Assembly: GCA_937901465.1 (NCBI GenBank)
Contig: CALGTU010000071.1
Coordinates: 1 to 14,567, forward strand
From: an uncultured Clostridia bacterium
Lineage (GTDB): Bacteria > Bacillota > Clostridia > Oscillospirales > Ruminococcaceae
DNA: 14,567 nt
Direction: 5' to 3'
How positions within the stretch are numbered: position 1 is the stretch's first letter; every line of letters begins with the position of its first letter. Made by a program: the position numbers and the translations under genes. The notes below the pieces were generated by a model that saw only the letters and a program-made list of their open reading frames with translations, did not search any database and had not been told where the DNA came from. Shown here piece after piece: positions 1 through 5,836 of the stretch.

Positions 1-93
1 GAAATTGTGTCTGATGAAGAAACCGTTGGAACAACAGAACAAGTTGAAAATTCTGAAGAGCCTGTTATAACCGAAGATTCTGATAAAGAATAG
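1..93 (+). CDS. C-terminal end of an unidentified acidic-tailed protein (partial)
   Basis: Reading frame 1 is open from the first base to a TAG at 91-93 and gives 30 residues ending in ITEDSDKE. The tail is rich in Glu and Asp with Thr, Ser and Val, as in a disordered acidic extension, and has no recognisable domain. The gene starts outside the window. The next gene on the same strand begins 24 bases after the stop with its own ribosome site and no terminator between, so the two are probably co-transcribed. Function cannot be assigned. Confidence 0.6.
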   Translation, partial: EIVSDEETVGTTEQVENSEEPVITEDSDKE

Positions 94-117
94 TAAACCT
101 TGTATGCGGAGGGCAAA

Positions 118-1218
118 ATGAACGATAACGAAAGTATTTTTTCATGGGAGGATATTGTCCCTGACGACGAGAAAATTCTCTGGAAGGGAACTCCGTTTGT
201 TAAAACCGGTATACTTTCCGATAAAAGCGTAAACCTCCTTTTCGGAGCGTTTCTGGTGTTTTTCTTCACAATTATCGGCGTAGCTTCGCATATATCGGGC
301 GTCGGAAGAACGATGGTAGGATTATCTGCCTTTGCCGTTATATTCGGACTTTATGTCATTGCAAGATCTATATATGACATAGCAGTGGGAAAATCCAAAA
401 TCTATGCCGCAACCGATAAACGTGTCATTTGCTATGATCTTCGTAACGGTAATGTTACAGATGTTTCATATGATAGTTTCAATAAGATTTATACAAAGGT
501 CAAAAAAGATAATTCAGGTTCTTTAAGACTTGTTTTTCAGAAAGACGCTATGGTAACTTCAAACTATACCGAATGTCTTAATATAGAAGGAATATGTGAA
601 CCTGAAAAAGCCGCAGATATCATAAAAAAAGCAAAACTCGAATTTGTTTCCGAAAAAGATGATAACGATAACGAACTTGTTGTAAACGAATTTGAAACCG
701 ATAGTGATTATGACGAACTTATAGGAGAGGCCAAGAAATTTTTAGGAGACGATGTTCTCTGGTGCGGAATGGCAAACACCGGAAAAATTTCAGTTTACAG
801 AATTATTGTAGGGATTCTCTTCTTCTGTATAACTACTCTTGCGATACTTGTGTTTATAAAACACCTTGTCGCTGCTTATATGAATACAGGTTCTATTTCT
901 GTTTACCTTTCACTTGTTTTCATTATTCCTGTAGGTATTACAATGCTTATCATCGCGCTTGACCCTATCATAGATATAGTGCGTAGAAAAAAGCTTATGA
1001 AAACACTATATATAGTTACCGATAAAAAAATAGTGAGCTATCATTATGAAAAAACCATCATCCACGAAATCTCTCAGAAATCGAGAGTGAGAATAAGCGG
1101 AAACAATATTGAGGTAAGTGGCGGAAGTCGAAAAATCAAATTTGTAAATATCGGAACGCCCGAAAATGTATATGAAATCATAAGAACGCAGATAATAAAG
1201 AGCTTTCCTGATTTCTGA
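118..1218 (+). CDS. Membrane protein with two repeats of a TM-hairpin plus PH-like domain
   Basis: A 366-residue integral membrane protein built from two related halves. Each half has an acidic lead with a D-x-x-LW-x-G motif (residues 17-25 and 211-218), two membrane segments (about 39-56 and 66-84; 228-247 and 262-281), and a beta-rich segment opening with Y-x-x-TDK-x-[VI] (about 96-104 and 298-306). This order resembles the bacterial PH-like (bPH/YdbT-type) membrane proteins. A charged linker (about 176-206) joins the halves. The start at 118 is preferred over a TTG at 100 because GGAGGG at 108-113 sits just before it. Substrate or ligand is unknown, and the PH-like assignment rests on motif layout only. 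It probably shares an operon with the upstream partial gene. Confidence 0.75.
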   Translation: MNDNESIFSWEDIVPDDEKILWKGTPFVKTGILSDKSVNLLFGAFLVFFFTIIGVASHISGVGRTMVGLSAFAVIFGLYVIARSIYDIAVGKSKIYAATDKRVICYDLRNGNVTDVSYDSFNKIYTKVKKDNSGSLRLVFQKDAMVTSNYTECLNIEGICEPEKAADIIKKAKLEFVSEKDDNDNELVVNEFETDSDYDELIGEAKKFLGDDVLWCGMANTGKISVYRIIVGILFFCITTLAILVFIKHLVAAYMNTGSISVYLSLVFIIPVGITMLIIALDPIIDIVRRKKLMKTLYIVTDKKIVSYHYEKTIIHEISQKSRVRISGNNIEVSGGSRKIKFVNIGTPENVYEIIRTQIIKSFPDF

Positions 1219-1228
1219 TGAAAATTAA

Positions 1229-1249
1229 ATTGTGAACAAATTGTTACAA
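1229..1249 (+). promoter_or_regulatory. Tandem 11-base repeat upstream of the KTSC-gene promoter
   Basis: Two adjoining units, ATTGTGAACAA (1229-1239) and ATTGTTACAA (1240-1249), each a small TTGT/ACAA palindrome, are phased by 11 bases. They end 14 bases before the -35 box of the next gene, where an activator or repressor could bind. No family is assigned. Confidence 0.35.
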
Positions 1250-1263
1250 ATTTTAAAAACCTG

Positions 1264-1292
1264 TTGACATATACAAGATATTGTGCAATAAT
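1264..1292 (+). promoter_or_regulatory. Housekeeping-type promoter of the KTSC gene
   Basis: A perfect TTGACA (1264-1269), a 17-base spacer and AATAAT (1287-1292), with TG at 1284-1285 giving an extended -10. Transcription should begin near 1299. That leaves only about 10 bases before an ATG at 1310, which supports the later start at 1367. Confidence 0.8.
1273..1285. promoter_or_regulatory. Palindromic operator-like site in the promoter spacer
   Basis: ACAAGATATTGTG lies between the -35 and -10 boxes and has ACAA/TTGT dyad symmetry. The same 13 bases occur inverted at 1624-1636, just past the gene's terminator. A protein bound here would block RNA polymerase. The inverted copy is the main reason for calling it a site. 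Confidence 0.5.
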
Positions 1293-1366
1293 AATAACAA
1301 TCGCACAAAATGTGTGAAACTTTTATTATCAATAAACTAAAAAGTGTTATGAAAGAGGTTATTATT

Positions 1367-1561
1367 ATGGCAGTCGGAAGTTTTGAATTTGTTAGTTATG
1401 ATGTTATTTCACAGACATTAAGAGTTAAGTTTGATGAAACAGTAAGAGATTATTACAACGTTCCATCTTACATTTACAGTGGTCTTATGCTCAATAATCA
1501 TAAGAAGGATTTCTTCAATGAAACTATTGCTAACGCATTCGAAAGCAGAACAGTTGCTTAA
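1367..1561 (+). CDS. Small KTSC-domain protein
   Basis: A 64-residue protein that is almost entirely one KTSC-like domain (PF13619-type layout). It shows S-x-x-x-x-x-x-YD (residues 5-12), a hydrophobic L-x-V-x-F strand, a Y-x-x-VP-x-x-[VI]Y core (about 28-36), and a closing FFN-x-x-I-x-x-x-[FY] helix. The K-T-S-C signature that names the family is not present as such. The function of free-standing KTSC proteins is not established; they are often placed near nucleic-acid enzymes. The start at 1367 is chosen because AGAGG at 1354-1358 lies 8 bases upstream, whereas an in-frame ATG at 1310 is too close to the predicted transcript start. The gene is a transcription unit of its own, with a strong promoter and two terminators. 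Confidence 0.72.
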   Translation: MAVGSFEFVSYDVISQTLRVKFDETVRDYYNVPSYIYSGLMLNNHKKDFFNETIANAFESRTVA

Positions 1562-1584
1562 TAAAATCCTGTAAATATACAGTG

Positions 1585-1621
1585 AAAAGTCGTCGTGAAG
1601 GATTTTCGGCGGCTTTTCTTT
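1585..1621 (+). terminator. Intrinsic terminator of the KTSC gene
   Basis: An 11-base-pair stem (1585-1595 with 1607-1617, two G-U pairs) and an 11-base loop. The 3' arm ends in TTTT and is followed by CTTT. Confidence 0.8.
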
Positions 1622-1623
1622 AC

Positions 1624-1636
1624 CACAATATCTTGT
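1624..1636. promoter_or_regulatory. Inverted copy of the KTSC-promoter palindrome
   Basis: CACAATATCTTGT is the exact reverse complement of 1273-1285. It sits inside a longer 7-base-pair palindrome, ACCACAA-tatc-TTGTGGT (1622-1639). Both the paired-operator and the hairpin reading are possible. Confidence 0.45.
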
Positions 1637-1677
1637 GGTTTACAGAAAAATTCAGAAAACACAACATATAGTATATA

Positions 1678-1708
1678 AACAGTCCTTGTTTTCAAGGGCT
1701 GTTTTTTT
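1678..1708 (+). terminator. Second intrinsic terminator before spoIIA
   Basis: An 11-base-pair stem (1678-1688 with 1693-1703, one G-U), a TTTT loop and a T run to 1708. It has no gene of its own, because 1622-1677 holds no ORF. It either backs up the first terminator or ends a short untranslated transcript, insulating spoIIA from upstream transcription. Confidence 0.85.
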
Positions 1709-1715
1709 ATTTTAT

Positions 1716-1759
1716 GCCGACAACTTATGACAAATTACTTAAAGCGTATGTTATAGAAT
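1716..1759 (+). promoter_or_regulatory. Candidate spoIIA control region (Spo0A-like boxes, sigma-H-like -10)
   Basis: Read on the minus strand, TTTGTCATAA (1725-1734) and a TTGTCGGC element (1716-1723) each share the TTGTC core of the Spo0A box, and their cores are phased by 10 bases. ATAGAAT (1753-1759) fits the sigma-H -10 form R-N-N-GAAT, but no good sigma-H -35 was found. In Bacillus subtilis spoIIA is driven by sigma-H and Spo0A; transfer of that scheme here is inference. Confidence 0.4.
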
Positions 1760-1779
1760 ATAGAAAAGGGGTGTTTTAA

Positions 1780-2106
1780 ATGTCAATAGAAATAAGAATG
1801 AACGAAGAAAATCTTCTTGCAAAAATATCAGGAGAACTTGATCATCATTCAGCGGCAACTATGAGAACAGAACTTGATGATAAAATCAGAAATTTAAATC
1901 CCAATAAACTTCTTCTTGATTTTTCTGATGTAAGCTTTATGGATAGTTCCGGCATAGGCTTTATTATGGGAAGATATAAACTTATGAAAGAAAACGGCGG
2001 AAAGGTTGAGGTTGTGAATACACCGAGAGGGATAAACAAGGTTTTAAGGATATCGGGACTCGATAAAATCATAACAATAGGGAGATGTAAGAATGAAGAT
2101 AATTAA
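1780..2106 (+). CDS. spoIIAA: Anti-sigma F factor antagonist SpoIIAA
   Basis: A 108-residue STAS-domain protein that frees sigma F by binding the anti-sigma factor SpoIIAB in the forespore. The signature GELDHH (18-23) and SFMDSSGIGFIMGRYK (52-67) closely follow Bacillus SpoIIAA. The phosphorylated serine of that protein corresponds to Ser56, the first Ser of D-S-S-G. SpoIIAB phosphorylates it and SpoIIE is the usual phosphatase; SpoIIE is not in this window. The start follows AAAAGGGG (1764-1771) at 8 bases. It is the first gene of a three-gene operon and its last 14 bases overlap spoIIAB, which suggests translational coupling. Confidence 0.95.
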   Translation: MSIEIRMNEENLLAKISGELDHHSAATMRTELDDKIRNLNPNKLLLDFSDVSFMDSSGIGFIMGRYKLMKENGGKVEVVNTPRGINKVLRISGLDKIITIGRCKNEDN

Positions 2107-2524
2107 CGAAATGAAAATTTCTTTTCCTTCAAGGTCAGTAAACGAGAGCTTTTCAAGATCAGCGGTAGCGTCTTTTGCAATTCTTCTTGATCCGAGAATG
2201 GACGAGCTTTCTGATATAAGAACAGCAGTTTCAGAGGCAGTAACAAACTGCATAGTGCACGCTTATGGCGATACTGTCGGAATAATAGAAATAACAGCAA
2301 GGATTTTAGAAGGCAATATATTTTATATCAGAATAAAGGATAAAGGATGCGGAATTCCCGATATCGAAAAAGCTCTTGAACCTATGTTTACAACCGCACC
2401 TGAAGAAGAAAGGGCAGGGCTAGGATTTGCCGTTATGGAAAGCTTTATGGATAAACTTACGGTCAGAAGTAAAGTGGGTGTCGGAACAACAGTTACAATG
2501 CAGAAGAAAATATCAAGGCGGTAA
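2093..2524 (+). CDS. spoIIAB: Anti-sigma F factor / protein kinase SpoIIAB
   Basis: A 143-residue GHKL-fold kinase and anti-sigma factor. It holds sigma F inactive and phosphorylates SpoIIAA. The N box has Glu48 and Asn52 (E-A-V-T-N), the G1 box is DKGCGIPD (83-90), and the G2 box is RAGLGF (107-112), so the ATP site is complete. Length and N-terminus match Bacillus SpoIIAB, which supports the start at 2093 over a later ATG at 2111. A GGGAG at 2080-2084 precedes it by 8 bases, inside the end of spoIIAA. The stop is 28 bases from the sigF start. Confidence 0.95.
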   Translation: MKIINEMKISFPSRSVNESFSRSAVASFAILLDPRMDELSDIRTAVSEAVTNCIVHAYGDTVGIIEITARILEGNIFYIRIKDKGCGIPDIEKALEPMFTTAPEEERAGLGFAVMESFMDKLTVRSKVGVGTTVTMQKKISRR

Positions 2525-2552
2525 TACATATTTTTAAAAAGGAGGCAGAATT

Positions 2553-3212
2553 TTGGATACTGCTAACGCCGCTTTCATAGAACAGAATTTAGGACTTGTC
2601 CACCTTTGTGCAAACCGTTTTCGTGGAAAAGGAATAGAATATGAAGATATGTATTCTGCGGGTTGTATAGGACTTTTAAAAGCCGCAAAAGCTTTTGATG
2701 AATCAAGGGGAGTAAGGTTTTCAACCTATGCAGTTCCCGTTATTTTGGGCGAAATAAAGCGTCTTTTCAGAGATGGCGGAACGATAAAGGTGAGCCGTAG
2801 TTTAAAGGAACTTTCACTGAAAACCGTAAGGCTCCGCGAAAAGATAATCAAAGAAACAGGCAGGGAACCTACAGTTTCAGAACTTGCCGAAAACCTTTCA
2901 ACAACTCCCGAAATGATTTCAGAAGCACTCTGTGTCAGTACACCGCCTGTTTCTCTTACAGCAGTTTATGATGAAAATCGTTCTGAAGTTGATATTCCTG
3001 TCCCTTCTCCTGATGAGGAAATAGGCGATTCAATCTCACTTTCTCAGGTTATGAGCGAGCTTCCGTCAGAGGACAGAAAGCTTATCTATATGCGCTATTT
3101 TGAAAATAAAACTCAGTCAGATACAGCAAAAACTCTAGGAATGACTCAGGTTCAGGTGTCTAGAAAAGAGAAAAAGTTGCTCGGTCATATGCGAGAAGTT
3201 CTCCTGAGATAG
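2553..3212 (+). CDS. sigF: RNA polymerase sporulation sigma factor F
   Basis: A 219-residue sigma-70 family factor that directs early forespore transcription. Region 2 spans about 8-75 and includes FSTYAVPVILGEIKR; region 3 starts with VSRSLKEL (80-87); region 4 spans about 163-215 with its helix-turn-helix at TQSDTAKTLGMTQVQVSRKEKK (split here as TQSDTAKTLG and MTQVQVSRKEKK, 187-208). The start is TTG at 2553, with GGAGG at 2541-2545 seven bases before it; no ATG fits. The protein lacks about 35 N-terminal residues present in Bacillus subtilis SigF, so most of region 1.2 is missing. It is the last gene of spoIIA, and no clear intrinsic terminator follows. Confidence 0.94.
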   Translation: MDTANAAFIEQNLGLVHLCANRFRGKGIEYEDMYSAGCIGLLKAAKAFDESRGVRFSTYAVPVILGEIKRLFRDGGTIKVSRSLKELSLKTVRLREKIIKETGREPTVSELAENLSTTPEMISEALCVSTPPVSLTAVYDENRSEVDIPVPSPDEEIGDSISLSQVMSELPSEDRKLIYMRYFENKTQSDTAKTLGMTQVQVSRKEKKLLGHMREVLLR

Positions 3213-3267
3213 CCTTTTTATAAAATTTAAGCTCTAAAATTTGTATGATATTACATCAAATAATCTA

Positions 3268-3296
3268 TTGTAATTTTTATATAAATATGTTATACT
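3268..3296 (+). promoter_or_regulatory. Promoter of cheV
   Basis: TTGTAA (3268-3273), a 17-base spacer and TATACT (3291-3296), with TG at 3288-3289 for an extended -10. It gives a leader of about 40 bases before the cheV start. A vegetative promoter fits a chemotaxis gene and separates it from spoIIA. Confidence 0.75.
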
Positions 3297-3344
3297 TATC
3301 AAAAGATTATTGTTTAAGTTTAACATAAAGGGGGCTTTCGTTTT

Positions 3345-4262
3345 ATGGAATCAAAAATTCTCCTCGAAAGTGGAACAAACGAACTCGAACTTCTTGAATT
3401 TATGGTGGGTTCAAATTCGTTTGGTATAAATATCGCAAAGGTAAACGAAGTTATGTTCTATCACGAACTTACTCCGATACCGGAATCTGCGCCCGAAGTT
3501 GAAGGTGTTTTCATTCCCAGAGATAAGCTTATTTCTGTTGTTGACCTTCATAAAGTAGTAAAAGCACCTATGCCTGAAGGCAGTCAGGGAATGTTCATTA
3601 TATGCCAGTTCAACCGTATGGATATCGGTTTCCATGTTTCAAGCGTAAAGGGTATTCAGCGAATTTCATGGAGTGATATTTCAAAACCACCCAGTGTTGT
3701 AACGGGCGATGGTATGTCATTGGCATCAGGTATGGCAACGGGTATCGCTAAGGTAAACGGAAGAATCATTGTTATTCTTGACTTTGAAAAGATAGTAGCA
3801 GACCTTCATCATGGCGCTGCTCTTGATTCAGAGGGAATTGACCTTATAGAAGGACCAAGCCTTGCAGACAGTACAAAATGCATCGTTGTTGCAGATGACT
3901 CACCACTTCTCAACCGTCTTATCGTTGATGCACTAAAAGATAAAGGATTTACAAATATCCATTCATTCGGTGATGGTGAAGAGGCATGGGAATTTGTCAG
4001 TCAGTATAAGGACTGTGACGATATCCTTTCACATATTGCTTGCGTTGTCAGTGATATTGAAATGCCTAAGATGGACGGACATCATCTTACAAAACTCATT
4101 AAAGATGACAGGACTCTTCGTCATATTCCCGTTATGCTTTTCTCATCTCTTATTAACGACCAGATGAGACTTAAAGGCGAATCTGTTGGTGCTAACGCAC
4201 AGTACTCAAAACCTCAGATCAAGGAACTTATAAAGAACCTTATCGAACTTATTAAAGATTAA
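3345..4262 (+). CDS. cheV: Chemotaxis coupling protein CheV (CheW-REC fusion)
   Basis: A 305-residue cytoplasmic protein, close to the family's usual length. Residues about 14-155 form a CheW-like domain that would link chemoreceptors to the kinase CheA. Residues about 178-304 form a response-regulator receiver with acidic pair Asp184-Asp185, phospho-acceptor Asp237 in SDIEMPKMDG, Ser267/Ser268 at the switch position and Lys289. In Bacillus, CheV phosphorylation supports adaptation. G-rich AAAGGGGG (3328-3334) lies 10 bases before the ATG. No other chemotaxis gene is nearby, so it acts with partners encoded elsewhere. It has its own promoter and terminator. Confidence 0.93.
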   Translation: MESKILLESGTNELELLEFMVGSNSFGINIAKVNEVMFYHELTPIPESAPEVEGVFIPRDKLISVVDLHKVVKAPMPEGSQGMFIICQFNRMDIGFHVSSVKGIQRISWSDISKPPSVVTGDGMSLASGMATGIAKVNGRIIVILDFEKIVADLHHGAALDSEGIDLIEGPSLADSTKCIVVADDSPLLNRLIVDALKDKGFTNIHSFGDGEEAWEFVSQYKDCDDILSHIACVVSDIEMPKMDGHHLTKLIKDDRTLRHIPVMLFSSLINDQMRLKGESVGANAQYSKPQIKELIKNLIELIKD

Positions 4263-4266
4263 ACAA

Positions 4267-4296
4267 AAACCCTGAGAGGATTTCCTCTCAGGGTTT
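4267..4296. terminator. Bidirectional terminator between cheV and the SdpI-like gene
   Basis: A perfect 13-base-pair stem (4267-4279 with 4284-4296) with a 4-base loop. A-rich sequence on the left and TTT plus AT-rich sequence on the right allow termination in both directions, and the two flanking genes are convergent. The stem ends three bases before the minus-strand stop codon. Confidence 0.9.
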
Positions 4297-4298
4297 AA

Positions 4299-4676
4299 TT
4301 ATTTTCTGTTTCCGTTTTCATCAAATGTCTTTTTAAGGGCATTTTCAACAGGTATCGGACTGCATAAAAGCACAATTATCTGTATTGTGTTTATAACTAT
4401 GCAAAGGGTACTTAAAACATCTTCTGTACTCTTATAATAGGGGATTTGTATAAGTATGGTTATGGGAATCATTATAAGACCTATTTTTATCCATAACTTA
4501 CCACAATATTCATTTGCGAATTTCCAGGTATCTTCGTTTTTCATCGCACGTTTTGTTCTGTAACCTACTGCACTATTGATTTTTTTGGGATAATACTTTT
4601 TCAAAAACCATCCGCAAAGTATAAATATAAACGGCAGGATAATGTTACAGATGAAGAAAGTCCACCATACTCCCAT
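4299..4676 (-). CDS. SdpI-family membrane protein
   Basis: A 125-residue protein with three likely membrane segments (about 5-25, 62-80, 88-107). After the first comes INSAVGYRTKRAMKNEDTW (33-51) and then FANEYCGK, the conserved N-x-x-x-GYRT-x-x-[AS]-x-x-N-x-x-TW-x-x-AN pattern of the SdpI C-terminal domain. In Bacillus subtilis SdpI gives immunity to the SdpC toxin and sequesters its own repressor SdpR. No SdpC-like toxin is seen here, so a role in immunity or envelope sensing is inferred. GGAGT lies 6 bases upstream. The gene begins 21 bases after the stop of the XRE regulator and is very likely in its operon. Confidence 0.8.
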   Translation of the reverse strand: MGVWWTFFICNIILPFIFILCGWFLKKYYPKKINSAVGYRTKRAMKNEDTWKFANEYCGKLWIKIGLIMIPITILIQIPYYKSTEDVLSTLCIVINTIQIIVLLCSPIPVENALKKTFDENGNRK

Positions 4677-4697
4677 AGAAACACTCCTTAATGTATT

Positions 4698-5696
4698 TTA
4701 GTCGTTGTTTTTTGCAACCGTCTTAACGATGAGGATAAATACAGGATAAAGAACGCCTGCAACGGGCCATACAATCCATGTATAATCCCATAAGTTTGTT
4801 ATAAAACTTATAGCAAGATAAATAGCTGTTGCAATAAGCCAGTATGCAGTTGCTATTCCACCGAATTTTCTTCTGTTGCTTTTTCTTTCCTTGCTGTAAT
4901 CGCCTTCTTCAAGAAGCGAATCATAAGCCGACATAACATGATTTACCTGAATCATAAGGAAAACCCCTACTGCTACCATAAAGAGAAGAAGACCAACCAT
5001 TGAACATACAACAACTGCGTTTTCAGTGAGTATTGCTGAAACAACAAGGGGAATAACCGCAATAATGCAAAGCATAATGCCTATTGTGTTGAATATTGTG
5101 TATTTCGGAGTAAATTTTTCCTTAGCTTCTTTCATGATTCCCGAAACACCATAAGCGGTTTCGATTTTTTCTTTTTCAAGGAATTCAAATTTTTCTGATT
5201 TTCCACTGTTTATTATAAAAATAGGAATGGCTGTGAATACAAGTGCCAGAAGAACACCGATTCCGATAGCCGCAGCGGCATTTTCACTTATCATAAAATT
5301 TTCCATTTCAGAAACCGCCGCGAGAACAATAAGAGTTATAGGCGAGATTATGCAGAGAAAAGTTGCTATACCTATGGGTAAAGCGGTTTTCTTTCTGTAA
5401 GCGATAAGTTCGTTTGCTTCTTCAACAGAAACTTTTCTGACAGGTGTGTTATCATCATCATATTCAACAACATCAGAAAAAGTTGGTTCTTCGTCTTCGA
5501 TTTCATCTTTTATAAGATAGTCTGTTGTAACACCGAAGATATTGCTGAGTTTCAAGATTTTGTCCATATCAGGAACAGCCTGTGCACTTTCGTATTTAGA
5601 TACAGATTGTCTGCTTACACCTAACTGATTGGCAAGTTCTTCCTGTGACCATCCATTCTTTTTTCTTAAGTTTATTATTTTGTCTGCAAGTATCAT
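4698..5696 (-). CDS. Membrane-spanning XRE-family transcriptional regulator
   Basis: A 332-residue protein joining a DNA-binding head to a polytopic membrane domain. Residues 3-62 are a Cro/C1-type helix-turn-helix with GWSQEELANQLGVSRQSVSKYE (split as GWSQEELANQ and LGVSRQSVSKYE, 15-36). An acidic linker (64-90) follows, then six likely membrane segments at about 105-126, 142-163, 203-222, 228-249, 281-300 and 306-327. The start at 5696 is set by AAAGGAG (5705-5711) 8 bases upstream and by the domain start; a 38-residue upstream extension crosses the promoter and is rejected. A membrane-tethered regulator followed by an SdpI-like gene suggests sensing of an envelope signal. The signal is unknown. 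Confidence 0.85.
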   Translation of the reverse strand: MILADKIINLRKKNGWSQEELANQLGVSRQSVSKYESAQAVPDMDKILKLSNIFGVTTDYLIKDEIEDEEPTFSDVVEYDDDNTPVRKVSVEEANELIAYRKKTALPIGIATFLCIISPITLIVLAAVSEMENFMISENAAAAIGIGVLLALVFTAIPIFIINSGKSEKFEFLEKEKIETAYGVSGIMKEAKEKFTPKYTIFNTIGIMLCIIAVIPLVVSAILTENAVVVCSMVGLLLFMVAVGVFLMIQVNHVMSAYDSLLEEGDYSKERKSNRRKFGGIATAYWLIATAIYLAISFITNLWDYTWIVWPVAGVLYPVFILIVKTVAKNND

Positions 5697-5742
5697 AAAT
5701 ACTTCTCCTTTCGTCAAAAGCCTTGTTGCTTTCCATGAGTAA

Positions 5743-5772
5743 ATTATACCTGATTTTATCGGTTGCAGTCTA
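5743..5772 (-). promoter_or_regulatory. Promoter of the XRE-SdpI operon
   Basis: On the minus strand, TATAAT (5743-5748) is preceded at 18 bases by TAGACT (5767-5772), a weak -35. A perfect TTGACA (5792-5797) lies too far upstream to pair with this -10. A weak -35 would fit a promoter that needs an activator or is tightly repressed. Confidence 0.6.
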
Positions 5773-5807
5773 CCAACATGGCTTGGAAATTTGTCAACCG
5801 ACGGTTG
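5760..5807. promoter_or_regulatory. Operator-like cluster upstream of the XRE regulator
   Basis: CGGTTGCA occurs twice in the same direction (5760-5767 and 5802-5809), 42 bases apart. The second copy is half of a perfect 13-base palindrome, CAACCG-a-CGGTTG (5795-5807). Between them is CCAA-catggc-TTGG (5773-5786). The cluster overlaps and extends upstream of the -35 box, as expected for autoregulation. The binding protein is not known. Confidence 0.45.
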
Positions 5808-5836
5808 CATTTCCCGATTTTTCGGTATTTTTCAGT

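Noticed and set aside
1229..1249. Rex-binding site
   Set aside because: TTGT and ACAA ends are present, but the interior does not form the inverted repeat that Rex sites show.
1310..1366. Longer N-terminus for the KTSC protein
   Set aside because: The ATG at 1310 is about 10 bases from the predicted transcript start and has no ribosome site. The domain begins at the later ATG, which has AGAGG.
3213..3240. Terminator for the spoIIA operon
   Set aside because: Only a short AT-only dyad is present, without a GC stem or a following T run.
5697..5810. 38-residue N-terminal extension of the XRE regulator
   Set aside because: It runs through the promoter and operator-like repeats. The helix-turn-helix and a proper ribosome site begin at 5696.
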